NCBI GenBank assembly: GCA_963920575.1
Contig: OY986966.1
Span: 10,456,048-10,520,047, forward strand
Reading direction: 5' to 3'
DNA: 64,000 bases
Source: Narthecium ossifragum
Taxonomy: Eukaryota > Streptophyta > Magnoliopsida > Dioscoreales > Nartheciaceae
The translations under genes and the position numbers were made by a program. Shown here in pieces: positions 46,293-58,271 of the stretch (position 1 is its first letter; each line of letters opens with the position of its first letter). The notes beneath the pieces were generated by a model. That model worked only from the letters and a program-made list of their open reading frames with translations. It ran no database searches and was not told the DNA's origin.

Positions 46293-46814
46293 TCCTAATT
46301 CCCCATCCTCCTTACCTCTTTTTTGATAATGCCAAAGGGGGAGAAAAAGTGTGATGAATGTGAACAATAGCCCTACATTTCAACATTTCAGATCTTTACT
46401 TTTGTATTTTGGAAAACCTTGTTTTGAAATGAAAGTCTTGTAATTTCAAGTTTTTCCGAATGATTTTGAATGGAAGTATTGTATGGAAATGTTGGAATCT
46501 TTTGAATGAAATACAGATGTGTTTGGATATTGCTATGATGTATTAATACAATGTTATAATTCAATATGAAATCACTTCATGAAAGCTTAAATGTTGTTAT
46601 TGAAAAGAAGTGAACATGCTAAAATCCAAACTATTATGTCAACATATCTTGAATGGAACTTTTAATATCATTTTAAAGATATAAGACTTGTGTGCATCTT
46701 AAAAATTAACTTTAGAACACATTTTTTGAAAGAAAAGGATGCATTCGTTAAGGGGGAGTCAAAATATTTTATCATCACATTTAAAAGGATTGTCATCATC
46801 AAAAAGGGGGAGAT

Positions 46815-47987
46815 TGTTGATCCTAACCTTGTTTTGATGATGCCAATATACATTAAATGATAAAATATATGTTTAATATTTATTACCCCTTTAATTGGAA
46901 ATCTTAAATTCAATATTTAAGTTATTTTTGTACTGACGGTCGATGCAAGGATCGACCGTGGGAATGTGACGGTCGATCCATGGATCGACCGTGGTGAATG
47001 TTTCATACTTGGCAATATGCGTATTGGCTCACGGTCGATCGGTGTATCGACCGTGGGAAGCGTTTTTCTTCACAGAGCCTGACGGACGATGCGACGGTCG
47101 ATGTGGCGGTCGTCCGTGGCGCATGTATGAAGAAAAACCAAGGAGTGACGGTCGATTGGTGCATCAACCCTGGGAAGCGTTTTTCTTAACAAAGGCTCAC
47201 GAACGATGCGACGGTCGATGTGGCGGTCGACCGTGGCACATATATGAAGAAAAGTCAAGGAGCGACGGTCGATCCGAGCATCGACCTTGGGAAGTTATTC
47301 TCTTAATAAAGGCTCACGGACGATGTGACGGTCGATGTTACGGTCGACCGTGAGAGTGACGGACGATGCATGGATCGACCGTCGAGCAAAAAGGATGAGT
47401 TTTTTATACGTGACGGACGATGCATGGATCGACCGCCAGCAGCGCGCAGAGTAAAAAACTAGCCGTTGGAGAGTTGCAGGGAGCCGTTGGAGCTCCTAGA
47501 TGAGCTGGTTGAAGCCCAAGTATAAGTAGTTCCTTCATGTAAACTTGCTAGGACTTTTATCATTATTATTGAGATCATTTGAGCAAGTTCTAGGAAAGAT
47601 TTCTGCTTATTCTCCTTTGAACTAAAACCTTTGTAAGCCTTCTTTAAGTGTGAAGAGGTATTTTCAGAGTTGTTCAACAGCAAGTGGCTGTGATTGTAAG
47701 GTCACCAAGCACTAGGAAGCTTGGAGGAAAAGCTTGTAAAGGATTTGCAAGTAGTGGAATCTCAAGGAGAGCCTTGAGAGAAGTGGACGTAGACCAAGAG
47801 TTGGGTCGAACCACTATAAATCGGTGTTATCTCTCTAACCCTTCCTTCATTTAATTCTTGCATGCTATTGTAGTTAAGTTTCATTTCGTTTACAAGCATT
47901 CAAGCTGTTAGATCTTTTTCTATCTGAATTTTTCATCAATTTAGTTTTTCGAAAAGAGTCCAATTCACCCCCCCTCTTGGACCTTCA
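46815..47987 (+). repeat. 3' LTR with ACGGTCGAT hairpin module
   Basis: 1173 bp, TGTTGATCCTAACC...GGACCTTCA. 46934-47445 holds about nine hairpin units of the form acggtcgat-N-atcgaccgt. One of them, 46969-46992, is a perfect 24-nt palindrome. Units are separated by ggaagcgtttttcttcac-like spacers that are themselves repeated. Confidence 0.85.
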
Positions 47988-49974
47988 GGGGAGGACTTTC
48001 CCTCCCCTCCTTCCCCTTTTCCCCAGCTTTCCCCCGGGCTTTCCTTCCTCTTCTTTCCTTCTCTTCCCTTCTCTTCTTCTTCCTTCTTTCTCTTCTTTCC
48101 CACGGCTCTGCTTTCTTCCTCTGTTTCCGGCTGAAACTTCTTCATCGTCGTTCTCCCTCCTCCGACCACCTTTTTAGGAGCTTGAAAGCCTGTTGGATTT
48201 GTGGCAACGAGAGGAAGATCGCTAAGGTAGTTTGGAGCCTTGTTGGTGACGGGTTTGCGAGGGATCAGCCGAGGAAAGCGCTGTTCGGTAGGTTCTTCTA
48301 CCTACTGTGTTCTTTAATGGGTTTCTCGTGATCTAACTTTTTGATCTTGTTGATCTTGGTGTTGTTAGCTTCCTCTTGCCTAGTAGAATTACTGATATAA
48401 GTTTCATGATATTTAGTTGAGATTTGAGTAGGATTTATGCATGATTAATCTCAGATTTTCCGGTTTTCTGCTGTTCTTGAAGAACAGCCAGCTTGCGGCG
48501 AGTTTTTCGGCTTGTACGTGTATAATCTTGGGTTTTGATAAACATAAGAGTTGTAGATGTCTTCGTTATCTTTCCATTCCAGTTTAGTTCGTATTTTTCC
48601 GATTTTACTACGAATTGCTATGAATTTATTACTGGTGGGCTGCGTTGCAGTAATTAATTGGTAAGTTAGTTTTGATTAGTGGTTTTGATTAGAGTTTTCT
48701 TGTTAATCTAACCGTTGGATGATTCGAGATTTTGGATATGTTGATCCATACATGTACATCTACAAATGGCTAAGTTGGATCTTGAATCTGACATCGTTTG
48801 GACATCGGATCGACGGGATCAATTAGCCTCTAGTAGAGAACTTTTGGGTGTTTTGAATATAATATTATATTTCGGAATATAATATTATATTGTTTACAGT
48901 TCATCATCGTTTTCGGGGTTGCTTCCCGTTACAGGAGTCTGCAATCGACGGTCGCGGTACCGTCGTAATGCCGGGACCCGCTGCGGATCGGCTGGCAGCG
49001 GTCGGTAGTACCGCTGCAGCGATCCGGTTGACTTATATGGTGTTTGTCATACTGTTACATGTTTTACTTCTTATCTGTGTATGTCATAGCATGCATTGTT
49101 GTTTTGTCCATTAGTTGCATTGGTTAGAGCATGGGTGATCTGTGGGTCGCCGTCCCGAGGCTGGAAGCTCGGACTTAACCCTAGGACCGGGGTTGGGTAG
49201 TTTGGATCCGGTTTGAATTGTAGTGTCCAGTCAAACTTGATGATAGGCCTAGATGACTGGTGCACTTATCGCTTGATGATTGTAGAGGTCGTGTCGGCCT
49301 CGAGTCAGATCTGAGGTGTAGCCGGTGTCCGGTGTTCTTAAAACTCTTGAGTAGAGGAGTTGCCTACTCAGTGGTGTCTCTTCCCACAAAACAGTGTTCA
49401 GTGTCCTGTTGAGAGTCAGCAGTATTGTTTTCTGCTACTGATGGCTGCTCCTGGACCTCAGGGACACGCGGTGGGGTTATGGGACCCCTGTATACACCCA
49501 GGTTCTACTTGAGGGTGACACTATTGTGTTTCCCTCTTCCTTCTGTGTGTCATAGTGTAGAACTCTACTGAGCTTAGTGCTCACACCTACCCGGGCTGCG
49601 TTTTGCAGGTGCAGGCGTCAGTTCTTCCTCTGTGGCCCCTACCGGGCAGTTAGTCGGCGGTGCGGCGGCGCCTAGTGGACTTTAAGAGGTGGTGATCTTT
49701 ACTGCTTTTACCTTTGGTTAGTTAGTCTCCTACGGGAGTAATGTTGTATTCGAATCTTCCCCTCTCCGAGGATATGTATATTAAACACTTTTGAGTTTTA
49801 AATCTGCGGTTCGATGTTGTTAAATTAATGTCTTTTAATTGAGGGTGCTTTTGGTGAATTGCTAGGGAGACCAATAGGTTAGAGGGAACCCTCGCCGTCT
49901 TTTTCCGCGTTTTGTAGGTTCCGGTTCCCGTCGCCCGGCCCGATTGGGCTTTCGCGGGTCGGGGCGCGACAGCA
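47988..49974 (-). mobile_element. Truncated solo LTR of the TGTCGCGCC family
   Basis: On the minus strand it starts TGTCGCGCCCCGACCC (49974). It follows 28696-30913 in order: the family block at about 49557-49610, then the CT-rich part at 47990-48180, which is complementary to 30370-30560. The last roughly 360 bp of the LTR are missing, and the sequence joins the TGTTGATCC LTR at 47987. The retrotransposon therefore probably inserted here, and a later deletion removed the far side. Confidence 0.8.
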
Positions 49975-51141
49975 ATGAATAATAAACTAGTATGCCTCCT
50001 AGCAATTAAACAAGACAATCATGACATGATCACAGAAGAACATCCAATACTCAAAGCATAAATTGAATAATGAAAACTGATTAGATCTCACAGTTTTATT
50101 GATTCCGAGGTTTCATTCCTTGACCAAGAATCAAAATTTAGCCACGCAAGGCCATCAAGAACAATCCTCAAAAGACAAAATTATTCAAGAGAAAAGCTCT
50201 CGAAATCTAAAAGAAATAGAAAGTAGTAAAAAAGTATGTAGGATTCGCCCCCTCAATGGCTAAAAAGAGTCCTATTTATAGCCCAAAAGCTTCCCATCTT
50301 CTGATTAGATCTAAGCCCTTTATTTTGCAAAGTCGGCTAACAAAGATCGATATTTATATAGGAGAAGATCAATATTTTCATCCCAGATTTTGGTTGCGCC
50401 CCACAGAAGATCGATCTTCTTATAGGAAAATGATCGATCTTTTTCATTGTCGATTTTCTCAATTTTTTCAGCTGCGAAGAAAATCAATCACTTTAAAGGG
50501 AAAGATCGATCATTTGTATCTTCAATTTCCTCCATCCAACAAAGATCGATCTGCATATGGAAAGTGATCGATCCGTTTAAACATGGCTCCCTGTCATCTC
50601 TGGGTGCATAAATGATCGATCATTTCTGGAAGAGAAGATCGATCCCTTCAAGTCTTGCTCTCTGTTAACTCTGTCGTAGAGGAAAGATCGATCATTTATG
50701 GGAGGAAAAATCGATCTTCTTTTCTACATATTTCTTTCGCTATTCAGCCATGCGCTGGTGGCACTAAAAGCATTGTAACGTTCTCTAGGAAGCTCTAAAT
50801 CACAAACTATAAAATTCTTCAGAAACTAGACTTTCATAGCTTTCCAATAATATATAGAATCTCATCTAGTTCTTCTCGAATAGGTGCAGTTTAATCTTTG
50901 AAGCTGACACATCTTCTTTGTAATATTCTTTGCAACTTCTGGCTTCGATTTCCTTGACGCAATCAACCAAAATCTCTTAAAACTAAAAACATGAAAGTTG
51001 TAGAGATATTTCTTTCCTTTCCATAGAATTTTGAATCATCCCAATCAGAACTTGGATGGAAACGTTATGCTCAGATTATAAACTGATGTCAAAACTGTCC
51101 AAAATCACCCAATCAGCTTTGTTGCACTTAAGGACTCCAAT
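49975..51141 (-). repeat. Element B 3' LTR, middle piece with GATCGATC module
   Basis: Aligns with 26066-26895 of the A LTR at both ends. Between about 50200 and 50760 it differs completely: six pairs of agatcgatct-type palindromes (50340-50730) with gctccctgtcat (50586-50597) and gctctctgt spacers. A has no such block at this place. Confidence 0.85.
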
Positions 51142-53806
51142 TGTCACACCCCGACCCAGAAAACCCATCCGAGCCGAGGCGTGAGGAGAAACCTACACTA
51201 TTCATCTCCAACTAGCTCGATACAAAGTGGAAAACATAAATAAATCTAAACAATTTATATTCCAGAGGTAAACTGTAATTCAATTCATAAATACATCAAG
51301 TTGTACTGATACAAAATTCTTTATCAAATTCCTCCGAGGGAAAGATATTATACAAATAATCCTAAAAGTCCTCGAAAGATATTTACAATTTACAAAACTG
51401 CCAAAGTACAACAATCGTCCTCCAGCAACCTCGAGCACCTCTGGATGTAGTTGCGCCTCCAAAAGCTGATCTCACGGGCTCTACTGTTGAAGAACTGGCG
51501 CCTGCATCTGCAAACGCAACCCGGGTAGGAGTGAGCGATAAGCTCAGTAGGGTTCTACTCTACGGCACACTGAAAGGAGGAAAACACCAACAGTGATGTC
51601 TCCCCGCTCAAGCCTAAGGAATGCCACGGGGTCCCACAACCCCTATCGACTCCCCAAGGGATCCTACTCTTCTCAACCAACCACGCTGGGAACATCAACC
51701 AACACGCTAGGAGGAAAAGAACCAGAACCAGCAGGATCACCGTTACCCAGCAGGAAATCACTGCCTGGGGACCATGTCAGGGACATCGACAACCACCCTT
51801 AACACTTAGCCTTGGGAAGACACCACGACCTCTAAACCTCAAGCATTGATCAGAGTCAACTATAACACATTCTCGATAACAAGAGATTCAATTTAATCAC
51901 GCCCTAATCCTTACTACCTAGCCACGGTCCTAAGGTTAGATCCGGGCTACCCGAGAGCCTCAGATCGGCGATTAACCCATCGCCCGCCTAACCTGATATG
52001 CCTCTAATGCAAACAAGATGCATGCAATGCTCAGGCACAGATAACGAGATATTGGCATGCAATAACATGACGATAATCATACAGGGCTAGATATAGCCTA
52101 TAGCTAGCCAAAGGGGTGAGCATAGCAAGGGTCTCAAACACATATAATCTATACTAACCAAACAAAGATTAGAGCCAAACAATAAACACAGATATACAAT
52201 AGTTTTCAGTGCTCTCTTGCACCTGACAGACTAAGGTTCCACAGTTACCCCGCAAGTAACTGGCCAACATTTATACAATAGCCCTCGACACTCATCGGCA
52301 GCAGGCTAAGGTTCCACAATTCCTCATTAGCCAGCACTCATAGCTAGTTAATGGCTTGGCAACCAGTTAAGCATTTAACTACTATTAAACCAAGTACTAA
52401 AGTGCGAGGAAAACCGTAAATCCGCTCGACGGAGTAAGAAAGTGATTCAATCCTCAATCTCGATAAAACTCCATTAATATCCCTTGAAAACGATGTGCAT
52501 GCTTCCTAACATGATTGGATAGCTATCATGGATGAAAACCAATCAAAGGAAGCCAGAAAGCACAACTCAGTGGCCCACGGTCGATGCGACGATTGATCCG
52601 ACGATCGACTGTGAAGCCACGGTCGATGCCACAGTCGATCCGACGGTCGACCATGAAGCCAAACAAGGGAAAAGCATAAGGGCCACGGTCGATCGGTGCA
52701 TCGACTGTGAGGGACCCAAAACAGGACAGAGCCTCACAGTCGATCCGACGATCGACCCTGAGGCGGAATGAAAAAGGAGGAGGAACCACGGTCGATCAGG
52801 ACATCGACCGTGGGAGGCCAAAAACGCGACAGAGCCCGACGGTCGATACGACGGTCGATCCGACAGTCGATACGACGGTCGATACGACGGTCGATCCGAC
52901 AGTCGATACGACGGTCGATCCGACGGTCGACCGTCAGGCCCGAAAGAAGCGTATTAACGCTTGACATTCGATCCACCGATCGACCGTCAACCCCACGGCA
53001 CAGTTCCTCAGAACAGTGCCGGAAATCCAATTTCTTGGATTTAAATGATCAAATCAAGTTGGAAGTTAATGAAACTTTGCAAGCATGTGTAATCAACGAT
53101 GGGGAAACCAATGATGTGAAGAAATCACAATCTTGATGGTTAAATCTCCTATCTAGGTCAAAACGGTCGAAAACCGACGAAACGGCGATAATACGGAAAC
53201 AAGCCGTTAAAATACAGAAATCGCAAGGTAGGAATACTTGAATCAAGCCTCACCACATGTGCTATAAGCTACATAATATTCTAACATGTATTCCTACAGC
53301 GAAAGCACAAGAAACCTATCCTGGGAGAACCCGATCATAAGGTCGAGGTAGAAACACCTACTTAAACAAGCAGGGCAGCTCCTCCACACATCCCCCAAGT
53401 CCGATCGCCAAGATTCGCTTCTCGAACGCCGCGCCCCGAAGCCCTAGCACAGCCGCAGGTGAGAGAGGATGAGAACGGCAGGAGAAGAAGAAAGAAAGGA
53501 GGGAGAGAAAGGAGGAGAGCTTAAATAGAAAGCTGGAATCGATCACAGCCGTCCGATTCGATCTCTCCAGATCGAGCTCCGATCTTCCGATCAGAAGCAC
53601 GCTTAACGTTCTAATCAAACACATACATCAATCCAAGGCCGAGTGTGTAAAGCGGGTGTGAAACTGACCACCAGGTAGCATATTTACCAAAATGTCACTG
53701 GGGTCAAAACAGCGACGATCGCATCCCAAGGCCAACCGGGTCAAACCACAAACCCAGACCCTCGACCTAACGCGGTCGAATTGGGTTGGAGGTATGGGTC
53801 CTCACA
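51142..53806 (+). mobile_element. Gypsy-type solo LTR with ACGGTCGAT hairpin module
   Basis: TGTCACACCCCGACCC...GGTCCTCACA, about 2.66 kb, with the family block at 51528-51570. Inserted into B at ctccaat/tgcatcc (the uninterrupted site is at 26889). The duplication is imperfect (ccaat against aaatt). 52570-52990 is dense in acggtcgatccgac and atcgaccgt units, including a tandem run gtcgatacgacggtcgatcc at 52845-52935. Confidence 0.85.
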
Positions 53807-54286
53807 AAATTGCATCCTAAATCAAAATATAAGAATAATGAGTATATTTAAATACCAAATAAACACATAAGACTAGGCATTGAGGGATAAAAATATGACA
53901 TTTTGCATCATCATCAAATTCCCCCACACTTAACTTTTTCTCGTTCTTGGGCAAAACTAAAATGCAACTCACTCAAAATATCAAGGTTGCGACGCCGTCA
54001 ACAAAGAACAACCAAACTCTTCAAAACTCATAACATATCATGAACAAACATTCTTGAACAGCCTAAAATCAATCAGTAAGCATTTTCACTTGAATATGGA
54101 GCAAACTCAATAAGTATACCATCACGGAAATTAACACTCAACTCTCATGTGTTTGAAGGGTATGTCTTTCACTCAAATTCATTCCAATGAAAATGATCTA
54201 CCATAAGCTTGCATATCTTGTCATTCTCCACCACTAAAATCACATGCATAACACGGATCAAGGGTTGTAACGGGGTTTAGGATCAA
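53807..54286 (-). repeat. Element B: LTR end and start of 3' non-coding region
   Basis: The LTR ends at about 53916 (catcatcatca), followed by the complement of the polypurine tract (aattcccccacacttaac). Then comes non-coding sequence matching 27000-27375 of A, up to the ATCAA duplication (54282-54286). Confidence 0.8.
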
Positions 54287-57044
54287 TGTCACACCCCGAC
54301 CCAGAAAACCCATCCAGATCGAGGCGTGAGCCACCTAAACCTGTTTACATCATCAATAGGCGCACAAATATATAACTACTATGAATTTAAACCATCTAGT
54401 CCTCCAGTTCATAAAATTTTTGGCAGAATCTCTTTTATAATTATACCACAAGAAACATGTACATTTTATAATTTTACAACTTCAACATCATTACATTCCT
54501 CAACATCAACATTAAAGAATATTACAATATTTCTCAAATACAACTGAATTAATAATCATACAATTCTGTTCTTGGATACATCAGATTATACAACAATTTG
54601 TACATCATTGATTAAAACTGTAAAATAACTATAGAAGAACTTCTCGAAGCTCCAAGTCCTCGATCACCAAGAAATATCTCGCCATCTTCTAGAAGAACAC
54701 ATGAAAGAAGGAACTGCATTGACCTACATCGCCGATGCAGCCCAGGTAGGGTGAGCAACAATACCCAGTAGGGTTCTACTCTAGATCACACTCAAGGAAG
54801 GGGAACTACAATAGTATCGTCCTTCATCCCAAGTCTAAGGTGCCACTGGAGGTATCACACCTCGTCGAGCTAGAATGAGCCCCTAAAAAGGGCCACCCTC
54901 ACCCAAGCGGCGAAACAAGGAGGACGGCCAACACGAGCCCGAACCCAGGGTCGGTGCATCGCCACTGCACTCACCGCCGTAGCTCTCACCGTACACCACC
55001 CCTTGTACGGGGACACACGTCATGGACCTCGACATCCACGCTTAGGCCTTTGGGACAAAGAGACAATACAACCTCTATTCCTCAGTCAATGGAGATCAAG
55101 TCAACATCCAATAGGGTGAGATAGCAAGCTAACGAGATAGAGGAAGAAGCATAGATGCAAAAGCTAGGAACAATGGAGCAATAAGAGGCCACAATCACTC
55201 AACCATCCACAAGGAGCAATCCAACACATGGTCACCACAGATACCTCTAAACATCCAGCAATTAGATTTACACTCTACTTGTATCATTTCTGAACATGCA
55301 TAATATCATTCAACACGCAGGGCACACAGTCGGCCCAAGGCATAATATGGACAAGAGAATATGATTGGACAATTAACAAGAGATCATACGATTTGCGAAG
55401 TTAACATTAGTTCAAAGGAATTGAACAGAGAAGGAGACATGCTACGATATTATGCAACTAACATGATTCATATACATATACCATGCTCACAGGGAAATTA
55501 TAGCACTAATCAATCGGTAGCCTAACAGTTCAGCAACAGCTATAAGGCATAGCATGAGATGAATTTGACTGGAAGCGAAGGAGAAGGAACGAGAGAATCT
55601 AAAGGAAAGAACTCTTGACAAAGCTCAGCTAAAATCTGTAAACTCACATCAACACTATACTGCAATTTAATTCAATAAGACGTAAGAATTCGGAAGCAAG
55701 GACTTAGGAAACCATCACTTTGAGCCATCAGAATAGCAGGTAAGGACCTCCACCAATCGGCCCAGCCTCACCCCCTGTTCAGCTGCCAGCCATCAGCTGC
55801 TGGCTTCTCCGACCGATAGGATGGTTAACATGACAGGGCAGACCCTCGGGAAGGATCCAAACAACCACCGAGAGGTCGTTCAAAGCTTGGAGGGAAACTG
55901 GGGAGGGAAACTGGGCAACAACAGGGGAAGATCCAAGCTACCCACGAGTCAGGAGCAGGGGATAGATCAAGAAACGCAGCCAACATGCATGCCAGAGCTA
56001 AAGGGAGCAAACGATCCAAAGAGAAGGAAATCTCTTCGCACACCACCAAAAAACAGAAACAAAAAGAAGGGAAGATCTCATCAAAATCCATCACTAACCC
56101 ATAGATCGCAAGCAAAGGCAGCAAAATGAAGAGAAGAGCAACCTCAACAAAATCCAACAAAGCCACTAGCTGAGCATCGAAATCCATCGAACCAGAGAAA
56201 AGGAAAGCAAAGCTCATCAAAAATCCAAACAAAGAGGAAACATCATCTCAATTCAACAAACCATCAGAGGTATTTGTTAACTGTGAAGGCAAAGCATGGC
56301 ATTCATCGGAATCTAAAACAGGGGAGAAGAACAAAGCATGGCCTAGCATCGGGATCCATGGCAGCAAGGAGAGAAAAAGGAAAACATAGCATTTATCAAT
56401 CATCGGAGCCACGAGATCCACCAATCAACAACCAAATCCAAGCCACAAGCATCCACCCATTCCTAGGGCCTAATCCGAGATTAGGGTAGCGTTCCCTACC
56501 TCTAGGTTTGGTTTTTGGTCGGGATCTTCTCCTCCTCCAGTCGCCGCCGTCGTCCTCGCCGCCAAGCTCCGATTCAGCCGTGGTCACCACCGCTGCGAAG
56601 CCCAGCCGCCGCCTCGTTCCTCTCCAACCGCGATCGTTGGTCGCCTCCGGTCACAGTCGCCAAGCTCACCTAACCCTCCATCGTCGTCGCGGCCGTCGCA
56701 GCTCTTTCTCTCTCTCTCGTGAACCCAATAGTGCCCTAACAGGCTGGGGTTAACAATAGGGGTTTTATGTGATTCGCTTAGATTAGATCATGGTCGTCCG
56801 ATCAGCCAGATCTGATTCTAGCCGCTCAAATACCGATCCTTGCGATAGAACTCAAATCCTCCGATCTAGAGTACACCTAATGGTCTAATCAAGCAAATAC
56901 ATCACCACATGGTCGTGTGTGCACAACGCGTGTGTGAAACCAACTCCGGAGCCGCAATGATCAAAGGAGATTGCGAAGCAAGGCCAACCGAACCGAACCC
57001 TCAACCGACGCGGTCGGACCGGGTTGGAGGTACGGGTTCTCACA
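54287..57044 (+). mobile_element. Gypsy-type solo LTR, 5-bp duplication ATCAA
   Basis: 2758 bp, TGTCACACCCCGACCC...GGTTCTCACA, flanked by ATCAA at 54282-54286 and 57045-57049. The empty site is at 27371 in A. The family block is at 54745-54790. It is the closest relative of 28658-41462 and lacks both palindrome modules. The Lys-rich frame at 55821-56129 has no domain. Confidence 0.92.
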
Positions 57045-58271
57045 ATCAATGTGGGAAAATTTGGGCATGTAGCTCAAAAGCCAACTGAACTAATGGAGCA
57101 AAAATGCATCAATAAGACATGTATAACCAATCAGTCCATTCAGCAACTTCTTCAATTTGGCATTAAAGTACTCAAACCATGTAAAACTCCTGCGATGACA
57201 AAAAGATTGTTCAAAGAACCACTTGTTGTTCGCAACAGGTAACAAATTTTTGCAACAGCTTCCACCTTTCAATAAATCATGTAAAACAAGACCCTTTTCT
57301 TAGAGTTTCAGGAGGAATTATGAACATTATGTAACATGAAAAACAATTTTCTCCATTACTTCCTTTCTTCTTGTTTTCTGTTTCTGCTCTTCTCTTTGTT
57401 TTTTCATAAACAACAGACTCACGAATTCAGAATGAAAACATACTCCATTTCACCAATCATAGGCATACCACACATCCAAACACCCCCACACTTAAAGCTT
57501 GCACACCTATATATATGAAAATGATGAACAATGCTCCACTAGTTCTACAGCTTGGGTAAAGGCATAGTTTTTCAAGTTTACAGCTTGCAATGTGGTTTTA
57601 CAATAAAGTCAATAAAGCTCAAAGGGGTTCATCAAAAGGAAAATTTAATTACAAGGTAGGCTATTTGGCTTACGTAGCTTATAACAAAGAGGGCCTTAAT
57701 CATGTTCATATACGCATGTGTCAATGTGATCTCAAATAGAATCAAGGCAAGTTCTAGAGAAACAAATCCACGGAAGAATATCCCTCATGAAAGAAAATAG
57801 TGAGATTGATATGAATATGTTAGTCTAAAGGCTCAAAATCTCACCAGCTGTTGTCTACTAATTTAGTCACTACCATCCCCAAGGAAAATAACTAGACTAA
57901 TTAATTCTAAGTTGCAAGATGACTTATTCAATCATGTTATGAATAGTTCAAGCTTAATTAATTCTTGCTCATGGCATGTACAACCTAAATCCTCTCCCCA
58001 ACACTTAAAACTTGCATTGTCCCCAATGTGAGGTGAAATGCAAAGAAAAAGCAAAAATAACCGAAATGTAAATTTCGAAAATAAAAAGAGCAAGGAACGA
58101 ACTCCCCTTGGGTTGCCTCCCAAGCAGCGCCTTTATTTATTGCCATTGCTCGACTTCATGTTTCTTTCTTCAATTAGTATAAATCGGATCCTCAAGGTCC
58201 AATTTTTTTACATTTTCTGTTTGAATTCCTTCATACAAAGGTTTAAGTCTATGATCATTCACTATAAACAT
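57045..58271 (-). mobile_element. Element B, 3' non-coding region
   Basis: Matches 27375-28640 of A closely (gtttacagcttgcaatgtgg, cctcccaagcagcgcc). No gene. Confidence 0.75.

Larger units (their letters stand above)
45711..47987 (+). mobile_element. 5'-truncated large LTR retrotransposon with 3' LTR
   Basis: Contains the 3' end of an ORF, a polypurine tract (aaaaagggggagat at 46801-46814) and a 3' LTR. A second caaagggggagaaaa lies at 46331-46345. The layout (extra ORF, gggggag tract, TGTTGATCC LTR) resembles large Copia elements of the SIRE type, but no pol remains to prove it. The left end is a deletion joint with the element B LTR. Confidence 0.7.

Noticed and set aside
52526..53136. 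Arg/Ser/Asp/Thr-repeat frames across the ACGGTCGAT module
   Set aside because: The residue periodicity is produced by the 9-18 bp DNA repeat. All frames on both strands are affected.
55821..56232. Lys-rich frame and its opposite-strand hydrophobic frame in solo LTR 54287-57044
   Set aside because: A shadow pair with no motif, lying in non-coding LTR sequence.
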